From: Halomonas halophila
GTDB lineage: Bacteria; Pseudomonadota; Gammaproteobacteria; Pseudomonadales; Halomonadaceae
Length of the DNA stretch: 64,000 nt
Assembly: GCF_030406665.1 (NCBI RefSeq)
Contig: NZ_CP129121.1
Location: 1,116,001 to 1,180,000, forward strand
Direction of reading: 5' to 3'
The position numbers and the translations under genes are program-made. Each line of letters starts with the position of its first letter. The stretch's first letter is position 1. Positions 26,319-37,268 of this stretch are shown one piece after another. The notes beneath the pieces are model-generated. The model saw nothing but the letters and a program-made list of their open reading frames with translations, did no database searches and had not been told where the DNA came from.

Positions 26319-27311
26319 ATGACTCTCACGTCTCGATTCGCACGTCTGGCCCTCGGCGGCGCCATCGCCATGGCAGGTTTCACCGGTGCCCAGGCCCAGG
26401 ACGACGTCACCATGGGCTTCATCGTCAAGAAGCCCGAACAGGCCTGGTTCATCAACGAGCAGCAGGCCGCCACCGCCGTCGGCGAGGAGCAGGGCTTCGA
26501 GGTGGTGCGCCTGGCCGGCGAGGACGGCCAGCAGGTGCTCAGCGCCATCGACAACCTCAACTCCCAGGGCGCCCAGGGCTTCGTGATCTGCCCGCCGGAC
26601 GTGCGCCTGGGGCCGGCGATCATGAACCGTGCCGAGCAGTACGGCATGAAGGTGGTCACCGTGGACGACCGCTTCGTCGGCCCCGACGGTGAGCCCATGG
26701 AGGGCGTGCCGCACCTGGGCATGTCCGGCTACAAGATCGGTCAGCAGGTGGGCGATGCCATCGCCGCCGAGATGGAGGCGCGCGGCTGGGACCCGGAGGA
26801 GGTCGCCGCGCTGCGCATCACCAACTACGAGCTGCCTACCGCCAAGGAGCGCACCGACGGCGCCACCGATGCGCTGCTCGAGTCGGGCTTCAACGAGGAC
26901 AACATCTTCGACGCCCCCCAGCAGAACACCGACACCAGCAGCGCCTTCTCGGCGGCCTCGCCGGTGTTCGCCAAGCGCGGCGACTTCGAGCACTGGGTGA
27001 TCTACGCCCTCAACGAGGAGAGCGTGCTGGGCGGCGTGCGCGCCAGCGAGCAGTACGGCCTGGGCGCCGAGGACGTGATCGGCGTGGGCATCAACGGCTC
27101 CGGCGCGGCCTTCGCCGAGTTCTCGCGCGAGACGCCCACCGGCTTCCACGGCACCGTGGCGGTGAGCTCCACCATGCACGGCCGTCAGACCGCGGAGAAC
27201 CTCTATGCCTGGATCACCGAGGACGAGAAGCCCCAGGCCAACACCGTGACCTCCGGCACCCTGATGACCCGCGACAACTGGCAGGACGTGCGCGATGAGC
27301 TCGGCCTCTGA
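26319..27311 (+). CDS. araF: L-arabinose ABC transporter substrate-binding protein
   Basis: A 330-residue periplasmic binding protein with a signal peptide (residues 1-26, ending AQAQ). GFIVKKPEQAWFINEQ, QGFVICPPDVRLGPAIMNRAEQYGMKVVTVDDRFVG and VLGGVRASEQYGLGAEDVIGVGINGSGA follow E. coli AraF along the full length. It delivers L-arabinose, and perhaps D-galactose or D-fucose, to the membrane complex. AAAGGAG lies before the ATG. It begins the araFGH operon followed by a lactonase gene. Confidence 0.92.
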   Translation: MTLTSRFARLALGGAIAMAGFTGAQAQDDVTMGFIVKKPEQAWFINEQQAATAVGEEQGFEVVRLAGEDGQQVLSAIDNLNSQGAQGFVICPPDVRLGPAIMNRAEQYGMKVVTVDDRFVGPDGEPMEGVPHLGMSGYKIGQQVGDAIAAEMEARGWDPEEVAALRITNYELPTAKERTDGATDALLESGFNEDNIFDAPQQNTDTSSAFSAASPVFAKRGDFEHWVIYALNEESVLGGVRASEQYGLGAEDVIGVGINGSGAAFAEFSRETPTGFHGTVAVSSTMHGRQTAENLYAWITEDEKPQANTVTSGTLMTRDNWQDVRDELGL

Positions 27312-27369
27312 ATCCGCCCGCCCGGACCGTGAAGGCCCGGGATCGTTCATCGTGCAGGAGTCCGCTGCC

Positions 27370-28863
<1,494 letters not shown>

Positions 28864-28907
28864 TGCCTGCAATGACTTCTGAACGACAAGACACGAGAGA
28901 AACCGCT

Positions 28908-29921
28908 ATGACGACGCAAAAGATCGCGCAGGGCGAGGGCGACGCCCCGGCGCGTCCCCAGGGCCGCCAGGGGCTGACCAAGCCGCTGCGCACCCTGCTC
29001 GACACCTCGGGGCTGATCGCCATCTTCGCCGTGCTGTTCGTGGCGCTGTCGGTGTTCATCCCCGACTTCCTCACCGGCCGCAACATGGTCGGCCTGCTGC
29101 TCTCGGTGACGCTGATCGGCACCATCGCCACCACCATGATGCTGGTGCTGGCGCTGGGCGAGGTCGACCTCTCGGTGGCCTCCATCGTGGCCTTCGCCGG
29201 GGTGGTCGCCGCCGTGGCCACCTCGGCCTCGGGCAGCGTGATCATCGGCGTGCTGGGCGGCGTGGTCGCCGGCGGCGCGGTGGGGGCCTTCAACGGCTTC
29301 GTGGTGGCGCGCTTCGGCATCAACTCGCTGATCGCCACCCTGGCGGCCATGGAGTTCGTGCGTGGCCTGGCCTACATCACCTCCGGCGGCGACGCGGTGA
29401 TGATCACCGTGCCGGCCTTCTTCGAGCTGGGCAGCGCCTCCTTCCTGGGGCTGACCCTGCCGGTGTGGACCATGATCGCCTGCTTCGTGATCTTCGGCGT
29501 GCTGCTCAACATGACCGCCTTCGGCCGCAACGTGCTGGCCACCGGCGGCAACGCCGAGGCCGCGGCCCTGGCCGGGGTCAACGTGCGGCGGTTGAAGATC
29601 ATCGTGTTCGGCCTGCAGGGCGTGGTCGCCGGCATCGCCGGGGTGCTGCTGACCTCGCGCATGGGCCTCGGCGATCCCAACACCTCCCAGGGCCTGGAGC
29701 TTGCCGTGATCTCGGCCTGCGTGCTGGGCGGGGTGGCGCTGTCCGGCGGCATCGCCTCGATCACCGGGGTACTGGTGGGCGTGATGATCATGGGCTGCGT
29801 GCAGAACGCCATGGGCCTGCTCAACGTGCCGACCTTCTATCAGTACCTGGTGCGCGGCGCCATCCTGCTGCTGGCGGTGATGTTCGACCGCTGGAAGCAG
29901 ACCCGCCGACAGCGCGCCTGA
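28908..29921 (+). CDS. araH: L-arabinose ABC transporter permease
   Basis: A 337-residue inner-membrane protein of the CUT2 permease family, with a polar N-terminal extension (~30 residues) and 8-10 hydrophobic helices. NFNGFVVARFGINSLIATLAAMEFVRGLAYITSG-like and GRNVLATGGNAEAAALAGVNVRRLKI segments, the latter the cytoplasmic coupling loop, are typical of AraH. It is 44 nt after araG in the same operon. The ATG at 28908 has GAGAG about 7 nt upstream. Confidence 0.92.
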   Translation: MTTQKIAQGEGDAPARPQGRQGLTKPLRTLLDTSGLIAIFAVLFVALSVFIPDFLTGRNMVGLLLSVTLIGTIATTMMLVLALGEVDLSVASIVAFAGVVAAVATSASGSVIIGVLGGVVAGGAVGAFNGFVVARFGINSLIATLAAMEFVRGLAYITSGGDAVMITVPAFFELGSASFLGLTLPVWTMIACFVIFGVLLNMTAFGRNVLATGGNAEAAALAGVNVRRLKIIVFGLQGVVAGIAGVLLTSRMGLGDPNTSQGLELAVISACVLGGVALSGGIASITGVLVGVMIMGCVQNAMGLLNVPTFYQYLVRGAILLLAVMFDRWKQTRRQRA

Positions 29922-29984
29922 CCCGCCGCGGCCCCGTCGTCCGGCGGGGCCGCGCTTCGCTGACTCTCGAGCACGGAGAACCCC

Positions 29985-30905
29985 ATGGTCGATGCCTCGA
30001 CACTGGAATGCGTCTGGGCCGGTCGCGCCCGGCTCGGCGAGGGGCCGCTGTGGTGCCCCGAGCGCGGCGACGCCGGCCGGCTGCTGTTCGTCGACATCCT
30101 CGGCGCCCGGCTGCTGGCCTTCGACCCGGCCCGCGGTGAGACCCGCGTCTGGCCGCTGGACGAGGCCTGCTGCTGGCTGGCGCCCCGCGACGACGGTGAC
30201 GGCTTCATCGCCGGGCTGCGCTCGCGGCTGGTCCACCTGCGCCTGGAGGCGGGCGGGCCGCGCATCGTCGCCGACTGGCCGACCCCCGACGACGAACCCG
30301 CCGGCAACCGCTTCAACGACGCCAAGGTCGACCGCGAAGGTCGGCTGTGGCTCGGCTCCATGGACGACGCCGCCGAGCGTTCCAGCGGTGCGCTCTATCG
30401 CCTGGAGGGCCGGACGCTGCGGCGGCTCGATGCGGGCTACCGGGTCGCCAACGGCCCGGCGATCTCGCCCGACGGCCGCACCCTCTATCACAGCGACACC
30501 CCGCGGCGGGTGATCCACGCCTTCGACCTGGCGCCCGACGGCAGCCTCGCGAAAAAGCGCGAGCATATCCGCTTCGGCGAGACCCAGGGCTTCCCCGACG
30601 GCATGGCCTGCGACGCCGACGGCGGGCTCTGGGTGGCCCACTGGGAGGGCGGGCGCGTCAGCCGCTTCGCCCCCGACGGCCGCCTCGACGAGACGCTGCC
30701 GCTGCCGGCCTCGCGGGTCACCTCCTGCGCCTTCGGCGGGCCGGATCTCGACACGCTCTACATCACCACTGCGGCGGAGGCGCGCGACGCCGAGGGCCTG
30801 GCCGGCGGACTGTTCCGGGTCCGCCCCGGCGTGCGGGGCCTGGCGCCCACGCCGTTTCGGGTGGAGGCCGATCGCGAATCAGAGGCGTGGCGCGAGAGCG
30901 GATAG
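29985..30905 (+). CDS. SMP-30/gluconolactonase family sugar lactonase
   Basis: A 306-residue six-bladed propeller hydrolase. The metal ligands expected for SMP-30 lactonases are present: E19 in LGEGPLW, N111 in RFNDAKVD, N156 in RVANGPAISPDG and D205 in GFPDGMACD. It opens the 1,4- or 1,5-lactone of an aldonic acid, here most likely L-arabinono- or D-galactono/D-xylono-lactone made by the 1-dehydrogenase. CGGAG precedes the start. Last gene of the araFGH operon, cytoplasmic. Confidence 0.88.
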   Translation: MVDASTLECVWAGRARLGEGPLWCPERGDAGRLLFVDILGARLLAFDPARGETRVWPLDEACCWLAPRDDGDGFIAGLRSRLVHLRLEAGGPRIVADWPTPDDEPAGNRFNDAKVDREGRLWLGSMDDAAERSSGALYRLEGRTLRRLDAGYRVANGPAISPDGRTLYHSDTPRRVIHAFDLAPDGSLAKKREHIRFGETQGFPDGMACDADGGLWVAHWEGGRVSRFAPDGRLDETLPLPASRVTSCAFGGPDLDTLYITTAAEARDAEGLAGGLFRVRPGVRGLAPTPFRVEADRESEAWRESG

Positions 30906-30940
30906 TCAAAGGTCAGGAAATGACGAGAGGAAAGAAGAAA

Positions 30941-30968
30941 GGGGCGGCCCGGATGGGCCGCCCCTTTT
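30941..30968. terminator. Bidirectional rho-independent terminator
   Basis: GGGGCGGCCC (30941-30950), loop GGAT, GGGCCGCCCC (30955-30964), then TTTT; on the other side an A-rich run precedes the stem, giving T-rich sequence for the minus strand. It separates the lactonase gene (+) from the convergent xylX operon (-). Confidence 0.88.
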
Positions 30969-31017
30969 CATGTGGTGAGAGAGGCCGGGGACCCGCGTGT
31001 CCCCGGAGAATACCTCT

Positions 31018-32181
31018 CTATCTCCGTCTGGCCTGATCCGCCATCCACTGGCGGATGCCGTAGGTCCAGGGCGGCAGCCGGTCCGAGCGGTCGACGCGGT
31101 TGACCAGCGCGCCCAGCGAGGGCGTGGCGATGGTCACCGTGTCGCCCAGGTGGTGGGTGAAGCCCTGGCCCTCGCCGTCGCGGTCTTGGATCGGCGAGAA
31201 CATGGTGCCGAGGAACAGCATGAAGCCGTCCGGGTACTGGTGATGCGCGCCGAGGGTCTGGCGCACCAGGTCCAGCGGATCGCGGCTGATCTCGGCCATG
31301 TCGCTGCCGTCTTCCAGCACGAAGCCGTCGTCGGCGCCCTCGATGCGCAGCGACACCCGGGCCCGGCGCACCGTGTCCAGGGTGAAGCGCTCGTCGAACA
31401 GGCGAATGAACGGACCGATGGCGCAGGAGGCGTTGTTGTCCTTGGCCTTGCCCAGCAGCAGGGCGCTGCGGCCCTCGACGTCGCGCAGGTTGACGTCATT
31501 GCCGAGCGAGGCGCCGCGGGGCCGGCCGGCGGCGTCCACCGCCAGCACGATCTCCGGTTCCGGGTTGTTCCACTCGGAGGCCGGATGCAGCCCCACGCCG
31601 CGGCCGAAGCCCACCGCCGACAGCGGCTGCGCCTTGGTGAAGACCTCGGCATCCGGCCCGATGCCGACCTCCATGTACTGGGACCAGGCGCCGCGGGCCT
31701 GGAGTTCGGTCTTGAGCGCCATGGCCGCCTCGGAGCCGGGCACGATCTTCGACAGATCGCCGCCGATCACCTGCTTGAGCTCCTCGCGCAGCTCGCCGGC
31801 CCGGGCCGGATCGCCGCCGGCCTGCTCCTCGATCACCCGCTCCATCAGGCTGACCGCGAAGGTCACGCCGCAGGCCTTGATCGCCTGGACGTCGCAGGGC
31901 GCGAGCAGGTAGGGCGCCTCGGGCGTCTCGTCCAGCGAGCGCGCGAGCAGTTTCTCGACCGGGCCCAGGTCCTCGCCCTCGGCCGTGGCCATCAGCTTGG
32001 CGGCGTCGTCGCGCTCGAGCAGGTCGGCCATGCAGGCGACGCTCGCCGAGATGTCGATCACCCGGCCGTCGCGGACGACGACCAGGGCCGGGCCCGGATG
32101 GGGCGCATCGCGCCAGACCCGGCCGACCAGCAGCGCCTGGTCGGCATCCTCGGGCAGGGCGAAGGTCATGCTATCGGGCAT
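31018..32181 (-). CDS. 2-keto-3-deoxypentonate dehydratase, XylX-like (FAH fold)
   Basis: A 387-residue member of the fumarylacetoacetate hydrolase superfamily, the length of Caulobacter XylX. ACDVQAIKACGVTFAVSLMERVIEE-type and ARGAWSQYMEVGIGPDAEVFTKAQPLSAVG, SEWNNPEPEIVLAV (metal-binding Glu residues) and SLGNDVNLRDVEGRSALLLGKAKDNNASCAIGPF match the XylX/D-2-keto-3-deoxypentonate dehydratase group. It removes water from 2-keto-3-deoxypentonate to give alpha-ketoglutarate semialdehyde. GAGGAGAT lies before the ATG. It is 10 nt downstream of the semialdehyde dehydrogenase gene, which uses the product. Confidence 0.85.
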   Translation of the reverse strand: MPDSMTFALPEDADQALLVGRVWRDAPHPGPALVVVRDGRVIDISASVACMADLLERDDAAKLMATAEGEDLGPVEKLLARSLDETPEAPYLLAPCDVQAIKACGVTFAVSLMERVIEEQAGGDPARAGELREELKQVIGGDLSKIVPGSEAAMALKTELQARGAWSQYMEVGIGPDAEVFTKAQPLSAVGFGRGVGLHPASEWNNPEPEIVLAVDAAGRPRGASLGNDVNLRDVEGRSALLLGKAKDNNASCAIGPFIRLFDERFTLDTVRRARVSLRIEGADDGFVLEDGSDMAEISRDPLDLVRQTLGAHHQYPDGFMLFLGTMFSPIQDRDGEGQGFTHHLGDTVTIATPSLGALVNRVDRSDRLPPWTYGIRQWMADQARRR

Positions 32182-32191
32182 GGGTATCTCC

Positions 32192-33769
32192 TCAGGCCTC
32201 GCGCTGGCCGTCGACCAGGCGGCTGACGCCGGCCGGGTTGCCGTCGCGCAGCGCCTCGGGCAGCAGGCCCTGGGGCAGGTTCTGGTAGCACACCGGACGC
32301 AGGAAGCGATGGATCGCCGCGCTGCCCACCGAGGTGGTGCGCGAGTCCGAAGTGGCGGGGTACGGGCCGCCGTGGACCATGGCATGGCACACCTCGACGC
32401 CGGTCGGCCAGCCGTTGGCCATCACCCGGCCGGCGCGGCGTTCGAGCGTCGGCAGCAGCGCGCGGGCGGCGTCCAGGTCGGCGTCGTCCATCTGCAGGGT
32501 GGCGGTGAGCTGGCCTTCCAGGGACTCGGCCACGCGTTTGACCTCGTCGAGGTCGGCGCACTCGACCACCAGCGAGGTAGCACCGAAGACCTCGGCCTGC
32601 AGCGCCTCGTCGCTCATGAAGTCCTCGGCGGAGGCCACGAACAGCCCGGTCTGGCAGGCGTTGGGGCCGTCGCCGGCGTTGCCGCGGGCGATCTCGCGGG
32701 CCTTGCTGCTGGCGACCAGGCCGTCGACGCCCTGCACGTAGGCGTCATGGATGCCCGGGGTCAGCATGGTCTGGGCCGCGGAGCCCTTCACCGCCTCGGC
32801 GGCGGACGCCACGAAGGCATCCAGCGCCTCGCCCTTGACGGCGATCACCAGGCCGGGATTGGTGCAGAACTGGCCGGCGCCCATGTTCAGCGAGCCGACG
32901 AAGGCCTCGCCCAGCGCCTGGCCACGCGCCTGGAGCGCTTCCGGCAGCAGGAACACCGGGTTGATGGAGCTCATCTCGGCGTAGACCGGGATCGGCTCGG
33001 GGCGCTCCTGGGCGGCCTGCATCAGCGCGGTGCCGCCGCCGCGGGAGCCGGTGAAGCCCACGGCCTTGATGCGCGCGTCGCGCACCAGCGCCTGGCCGAC
33101 CTCGCGGCCGGAGCCGTAGAGCAGCGAGAACACGCCCTCGGGCAGCTCGCATTTGGCCACGGCGCGCTGCACGGCGCGGCCGACCAGCTCGGAGGTGCCG
33201 GGGTGGGCGGAGTGGGCCTTGACCACCACCGGGCAGCCGGCGGCCAGCGCCGAGGCGGTGTCGCCGCCGGCCACGGAGAACGCCAGCGGGAAGTTGGAGG
33301 CGCCGAACACGGCCACCGGGCCCAGGGCGATGTGGCGCTGGCGCAGGTCGACCCGCGGCATCGGCGCACGCTCGGGCAGGGCCGGATCCAGGCGCACGTC
33401 GAGCCACTCGCCGGCGCGCACGACCTTGGCGAACAGGCGCAGCTGGCCGCAGGTGCGGCCGCGCTCGCCTTCCAGGCGGGCCCGCGGCAGGCCGGACTCG
33501 GCCATGGCGCGAGTGATCAGCTCATCGCCGATGGCCTCGATCTCGTCGGCCACGGTCTCGAGGAACGCGGCGCGGGCCTCGAGGCCGGTCTCGCGGTAGG
33601 CGTCGAAGGCGGCCCAGGCCAGCTCGCAGGCGCGCTCGACCTCGGCCTGGCCACCCCCGGGATAGACCGGGGACAGGGTCTCGCCGGTGGCGGGATCGAC
33701 GGCCTGGATCGCCTTGCCGTCGCTGAGCACGGCCTGCTGGCCGATCAGTTGCTTGCCTTCCAGTGTCAT
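32192..33769 (-). CDS. Alpha-ketoglutarate semialdehyde dehydrogenase (2,5-dioxovalerate dehydrogenase)
   Basis: A 525-residue aldehyde dehydrogenase. The catalytic Cys is C302 in NMGAGQFCTNPGL and the general base E265 in VYAEMSSINPVF; the cofactor loop reads GFTGSRGGG. Length, and the ASNFPLAFSVAGGDTASALAAGCPVVVKAHSAHPGT region, fit the KGSADH type, which turns alpha-ketoglutarate semialdehyde into 2-oxoglutarate. This is the last step of the oxidative pentose pathway. AGGAGG lies 5 nt before the ATG. Middle gene of a three-gene operon. Confidence 0.92.
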   Translation of the reverse strand: MTLEGKQLIGQQAVLSDGKAIQAVDPATGETLSPVYPGGGQAEVERACELAWAAFDAYRETGLEARAAFLETVADEIEAIGDELITRAMAESGLPRARLEGERGRTCGQLRLFAKVVRAGEWLDVRLDPALPERAPMPRVDLRQRHIALGPVAVFGASNFPLAFSVAGGDTASALAAGCPVVVKAHSAHPGTSELVGRAVQRAVAKCELPEGVFSLLYGSGREVGQALVRDARIKAVGFTGSRGGGTALMQAAQERPEPIPVYAEMSSINPVFLLPEALQARGQALGEAFVGSLNMGAGQFCTNPGLVIAVKGEALDAFVASAAEAVKGSAAQTMLTPGIHDAYVQGVDGLVASSKAREIARGNAGDGPNACQTGLFVASAEDFMSDEALQAEVFGATSLVVECADLDEVKRVAESLEGQLTATLQMDDADLDAARALLPTLERRAGRVMANGWPTGVEVCHAMVHGGPYPATSDSRTTSVGSAAIHRFLRPVCYQNLPQGLLPEALRDGNPAGVSRLVDGQREA

Positions 33770-33783
33770 GGAACCTCCTGGGG

Positions 33784-34770
33784 TCACAGGGAATGAACGG
33801 GGGTGTCGGCGGCGACGTCCTCGAACGCCAGCGGGTTGCGCAGCGTGCGGCCGAAGGCCGGCAGATCGATCTCGAAGCGGTCGCCGTCGCGGGTCTGGAC
33901 GCCGTCGGCGAAGCTCAGCGTCGCGGTGCCGAAGAAGTGCACGTGGATGTCGCCGGGGCGTCGGAAGCCCGGGTACTTGAAGTGGTGATGCTCGAGGTTG
34001 GCGACGGTGTGGGCCATGTTGGCCTCGCCGGTGAGGAAGGGCTTCTCCCACAGGGTCTCGCCGTCGCGCACGATGCGGCTCGTGCCCTCGAGGTGGTCGG
34101 GCAGCTCGCCGATCAACAGCTCCGGGCCGAAGCTGCAGTGGCGCAGCTTGGAATGGGCCAGCCACAGGTAGTTGAAGCGCTCGGTGACGTGGTCGGAGAA
34201 CTCGTTGCCGATGGCGTAGCCGACGCGCCAGGGCTGGCCATCGTCGCCGATCACGTAGAGCCCGGCGAGTTCCGGCTCCTCGCCGGCGTCCTCGGCGAAG
34301 GCCGGCACCGGCATCGGCGCCTCGGGGGCCACCACGCAGTCGCCGTCGCCCTTGTAGAACCACTCCGGCTGGGCGCCGGTCTCGCCGGTGGCGGGCTTGC
34401 CGCCCTCCACGCCGAGCTTGAACATGCGCATGGAGTCGGTCAGCTCGGACTCGTCGGCCTGGGCCTTGGCGTGCATGGAGGCGCGGGTGTCGGCGCTGCC
34501 CAGGTGGGTCAGGCCGGTGCCGGTGACCAGGCAATGGGCCGGATCGTCATGGGTCAGCGGCGGAAGCAGGCGGCGCTCGTCGATCAGCTGGCCGTAGTCG
34601 AGGCGCGTCTCGGTCAGCGCCGCCTCGACGACCTCGGCCAGCGGGCGGCCGGCGGCGATGGCGCGCCGGGCCAGGGTGTAGGTGTCGGCCTCGGTCAGGC
34701 GGACCCTGTTGTCGTCTTCGACCAGGGCGGCGCGGGCGGCGCCGTCATGAAGGCACTGGATGATGCGCAT
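33784..34770 (-). CDS. GguC/AraD1 family protein (FAH fold)
   Basis: A 328-residue FAH-superfamily protein. TGTGLTHLGSADTRASMHAK and PEWFYKGDGDCVVAP, AGLYVIGDDGQPWRVGYAIGNEFSDHVTERFNYLWLAHSKLR are typical of the GguC/AraD1 group found in arabinose and galactose loci of Agrobacterium and relatives. A role as dehydratase for L-2-keto-3-deoxyarabonate is likely but less established than for XylX. The ATG at 34770 has GAGG upstream. First gene of the GguC-KGSADH-XylX operon, preceded by a perfect palindrome at 34851-34872. Confidence 0.8.
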   Translation of the reverse strand: MRIIQCLHDGAARAALVEDDNRVRLTEADTYTLARRAIAAGRPLAEVVEAALTETRLDYGQLIDERRLLPPLTHDDPAHCLVTGTGLTHLGSADTRASMHAKAQADESELTDSMRMFKLGVEGGKPATGETGAQPEWFYKGDGDCVVAPEAPMPVPAFAEDAGEEPELAGLYVIGDDGQPWRVGYAIGNEFSDHVTERFNYLWLAHSKLRHCSFGPELLIGELPDHLEGTSRIVRDGETLWEKPFLTGEANMAHTVANLEHHHFKYPGFRRPGDIHVHFFGTATLSFADGVQTRDGDRFEIDLPAFGRTLRNPLAFEDVAADTPVHSL

Positions 34771-34850
34771 GGCGTGTGTCCTCGGCTGTCGGGTCGGAGC
34801 GGCGAAGCACCGAAGTGGCCCCATCATAGCCCCGGCTCCCGGTGTATGTG

Positions 34851-34872
34851 CAACATATAATTTTATATGTTG
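34851..34872 (-). promoter_or_regulatory. GntR-type operator upstream of the GguC operon
   Basis: CAACATATAA (34851-34860), centre TT, TTATATGTTG (34863-34872): a perfect 10-bp inverted repeat, 81-102 nt upstream of the GguC start. The same CAACATA...TATGTTG arrangement with the same 22-bp length lies at the promoter of the FadR-type regulator (43627-43648), so this is probably its binding site. Confidence 0.7.
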
Positions 34873-34909
34873 ATTCTATTGTGTCGTGATGATGGTGGCT
34901 GGCCGTTTC

Positions 34910-35869
34910 TCACCGGGCCGGCGGCAGGGTGTCCTCGCCGGCGCGGCCGAAGTCCGGGAAGCCTTGCTCGTCCCAGCGGATCGGCTTGACGTAGGTATGG
35001 CGGTTGGGGTCCCACAGGGGATCGCCCTGGATGTCGGTGTAGGTCCGGGCGTGATAGACGAGCAGGTCGTTGCCGTCCTCGTCGACCGTGAAGCCGTTGT
35101 GGCCGGGGCCGAAGATCTCGTGGGCCGGATCGCTGACCAGGATCGGCGTCGGTGACTTCGACCAGCTCGCGGCGTCCAGCGGGTCGCTGTCGGCATCGGC
35201 CCACAGGAGCCCCACGCAGTAGTTCTCGTCGGTGGCGCTGGCCGAGTAGGTCAGCAGCAGCCGGCCGTGGCGCTGCAGCACCGCCGGGCCCTCGTTGACC
35301 AGGAAGCCGCGTGTCTCCCAGTCGTATTCCGGCACGCTCAGACTGGTCGGCGTCCCGGCCAGCCGGGTCGGGCCCGCCAGTTCGGCGATGTAGAGGTTCG
35401 AGTTGCCGGGAATGGCCGGGTCCTTCTGGGCCCAGACGTAGTAGTTGCGCCCGCGTAGCTGGAAGGTCGTGGCGTCCAGGCAGAAGCTGTCCAGCGGCGT
35501 CTCCATCTGCACAGGCTCGCTCCAGTCGCCGGCCAGCGGATCGTCCGCCGCGCAGGTGATGGCGTACATCCGGTGCTGGAAGAGGCCATCGACGATCTCG
35601 CGGGACGGCGCGGCGGCGAAGTAGATCACCCACACGCCGTCGACGCGATGCAGCTCGGGGGCCCAGATCAGCGCGCACAGCGGCCCCGTGTCGGGCTTGC
35701 GCCATACCGTGGTGGCCGGCGCCTTGGCCAGCCCGGCGATGTCGTCGGCGCGACGAATCTCCAGGCGGTCGTAGTCGGGCACCGAGGCGATGAAGTAGTA
35801 GTGGCCGGCGTGCGCGAGGATCCAGGGATCGGCGCGCTGCTCGACGAGGGGCTCGGGCGTCAGTGTCAT
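34910..35869 (-). CDS. Glycoside hydrolase family 43 (beta-xylosidase/alpha-L-arabinofuranosidase)
   Basis: A 319-residue five-bladed propeller glycosidase. The three GH43 catalytic residues can be placed: D14 in RADPWI (base), D132 in CLDATTF (pKa modulator) and E193 in VNEGPAVL (acid). No signal peptide, so it would hydrolyse imported xylo- or arabino-oligosaccharides in the cytoplasm. AGGAG lies before the ATG at 35869. It is the last gene of the TRAP operon, 97 nt after dctM with a hairpin between them (GGCAGGGCG 35931-35939 against CGCCCTGCC 35951-35959). It would release the pentoses used by the neighbouring pathway. Confidence 0.85.
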   Translation of the reverse strand: MTLTPEPLVEQRADPWILAHAGHYYFIASVPDYDRLEIRRADDIAGLAKAPATTVWRKPDTGPLCALIWAPELHRVDGVWVIYFAAAPSREIVDGLFQHRMYAITCAADDPLAGDWSEPVQMETPLDSFCLDATTFQLRGRNYYVWAQKDPAIPGNSNLYIAELAGPTRLAGTPTSLSVPEYDWETRGFLVNEGPAVLQRHGRLLLTYSASATDENYCVGLLWADADSDPLDAASWSKSPTPILVSDPAHEIFGPGHNGFTVDEDGNDLLVYHARTYTDIQGDPLWDPNRHTYVKPIRWDEQGFPDFGRAGEDTLPPAR

Positions 35870-35966
35870 GGAAGGCTCCTTGGCATGGGCGGACGAGCGG
35901 TTGGCGGTCATCACCGGGCCTGTCCGGTGGGGCAGGGCGACGGGCCTCGCCGCCCTGCCGGTGTCG

Positions 35967-37268
35967 TTACACCAGCCACATGGCGAGGTTCGGCCAGAAC
36001 AGCAGCGCGAACAGCACGCACAGCTGCAGGGCGATGAAGGGCAGCACCGCGACGAAGATGTCCTTCAGGCTGACCTCCGGCGGCGCCACGCCCTTGAGGT
36101 AGAAGGCGGCCGGGCCGAACGGCGGCGACAGGAACGACACCTGCATGTTCACCGCGAACAGGATGCCGAACCAGATCGGGCTGTAGCCCAGCTGCTCGAC
36201 GATGGGCACGAAGATCGGCAGCGTCAGCATGGCCACGCCGATCCAGTCGAGGAACATGCCCAGCACCAGCAGGATCGCCATCATCACCAGGATGATCACG
36301 ATCGGCGCCACGTCGAGGCCCATGATCATGCCCGAGATGAAGCGGTTGCCGCCCATCAGGTTGTAGACGCCCACCAGCGCCGCGGCGCCGATGCCGATCC
36401 AGATGATCATGCCGCAGGTGGTCAGGGTCTGGCCCAGGCTCTGGTGCAGCGTCTTGACCGAGAACTCGCCGCGGGCGACCACCGCCAGCAGCACGCCGAA
36501 CACGCCCATGGCCGCCGCCTCGGTGACCGAGGCCACGCCGCCGTAGATCGAGCCCAGCACCAGGCCGGCGATCAGCGCCGGCACGATGATGGCGCGCAGC
36601 GCCTGCCAGCGGTTGGCGAAGCCTTCCTCGCGGTCGGCGTCGGTCATCGGCGGCCCCATCGCGGGATTCTTCAGGCAGCGCACCAGCACGTAGCCGATGT
36701 AGCTGGCCATCAGGATCACCGCCGGGGTGATGGCCGCGGTGAACAGGTCGGCGATCGACTGGGAGGCGATCAGGCCGTAGATGATCAGCACGATGGACGG
36801 CGGCATCATGGTGCCGAGCGCACCGCCGGCGCAGACCACGCCGATGGAGAGGTGCTTGTCGTAGCCCAGGCGCAGCATCTGCGGCAGCGCCAGGATGCCC
36901 AGCAGCACGATCTCGCCGCCGATGATCCCTGACAGCGCGGCCAGGAAAAAGGCCACCACGACGGTCTGCACCGCCACGCCGCCGGGCAGGCGGCCGGCGA
37001 ACACGCGCATGGCGTTGAACAGGTCCTTGGCGATCCCCGATCGGTCCAGTAGCGAGGCCATCAGCACGAACATCGGCACCGCCACCAGGGAGTACTCGGT
37101 GACGAAGCCGTAGACCCGGCTGGTGACCAGCGGCAGGGCGTTGGGCCCGAACCAGCCGAAGGTGAAGGCCAATGCCACCAGGCCGGTGATGAAGGCCAGC
37201 GGCAGGCCGGTGACCAGCAGGGCGAAGATCAGCCCCACCATCAGCATGGTTCCGGTTGCGATATCCAT
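35967..37268 (-). CDS. dctM: TRAP transporter large permease (DctM), second system
   Basis: A 433-residue membrane protein with about 12 helices and DctM features: SGIIGGEIVLLGILALPQMLRLGYDKHLSIGVVCAGGALGTMMPPSIVLIIYG and, near the end, NMQVSFLSPPFGPAAFYLKGVAPPEVSL. The latter form is common in TRAP systems for alpha-keto or hydroxy acids. Its ATG shares one base with the dctQ stop (TGATG), so translation is coupled. It probably carries an aldonic acid or similar carboxylate (inference from context). Confidence 0.9.
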   Translation of the reverse strand: MDIATGTMLMVGLIFALLVTGLPLAFITGLVALAFTFGWFGPNALPLVTSRVYGFVTEYSLVAVPMFVLMASLLDRSGIAKDLFNAMRVFAGRLPGGVAVQTVVVAFFLAALSGIIGGEIVLLGILALPQMLRLGYDKHLSIGVVCAGGALGTMMPPSIVLIIYGLIASQSIADLFTAAITPAVILMASYIGYVLVRCLKNPAMGPPMTDADREEGFANRWQALRAIIVPALIAGLVLGSIYGGVASVTEAAAMGVFGVLLAVVARGEFSVKTLHQSLGQTLTTCGMIIWIGIGAAALVGVYNLMGGNRFISGMIMGLDVAPIVIILVMMAILLVLGMFLDWIGVAMLTLPIFVPIVEQLGYSPIWFGILFAVNMQVSFLSPPFGPAAFYLKGVAPPEVSLKDIFVAVLPFIALQLCVLFALLFWPNLAMWLV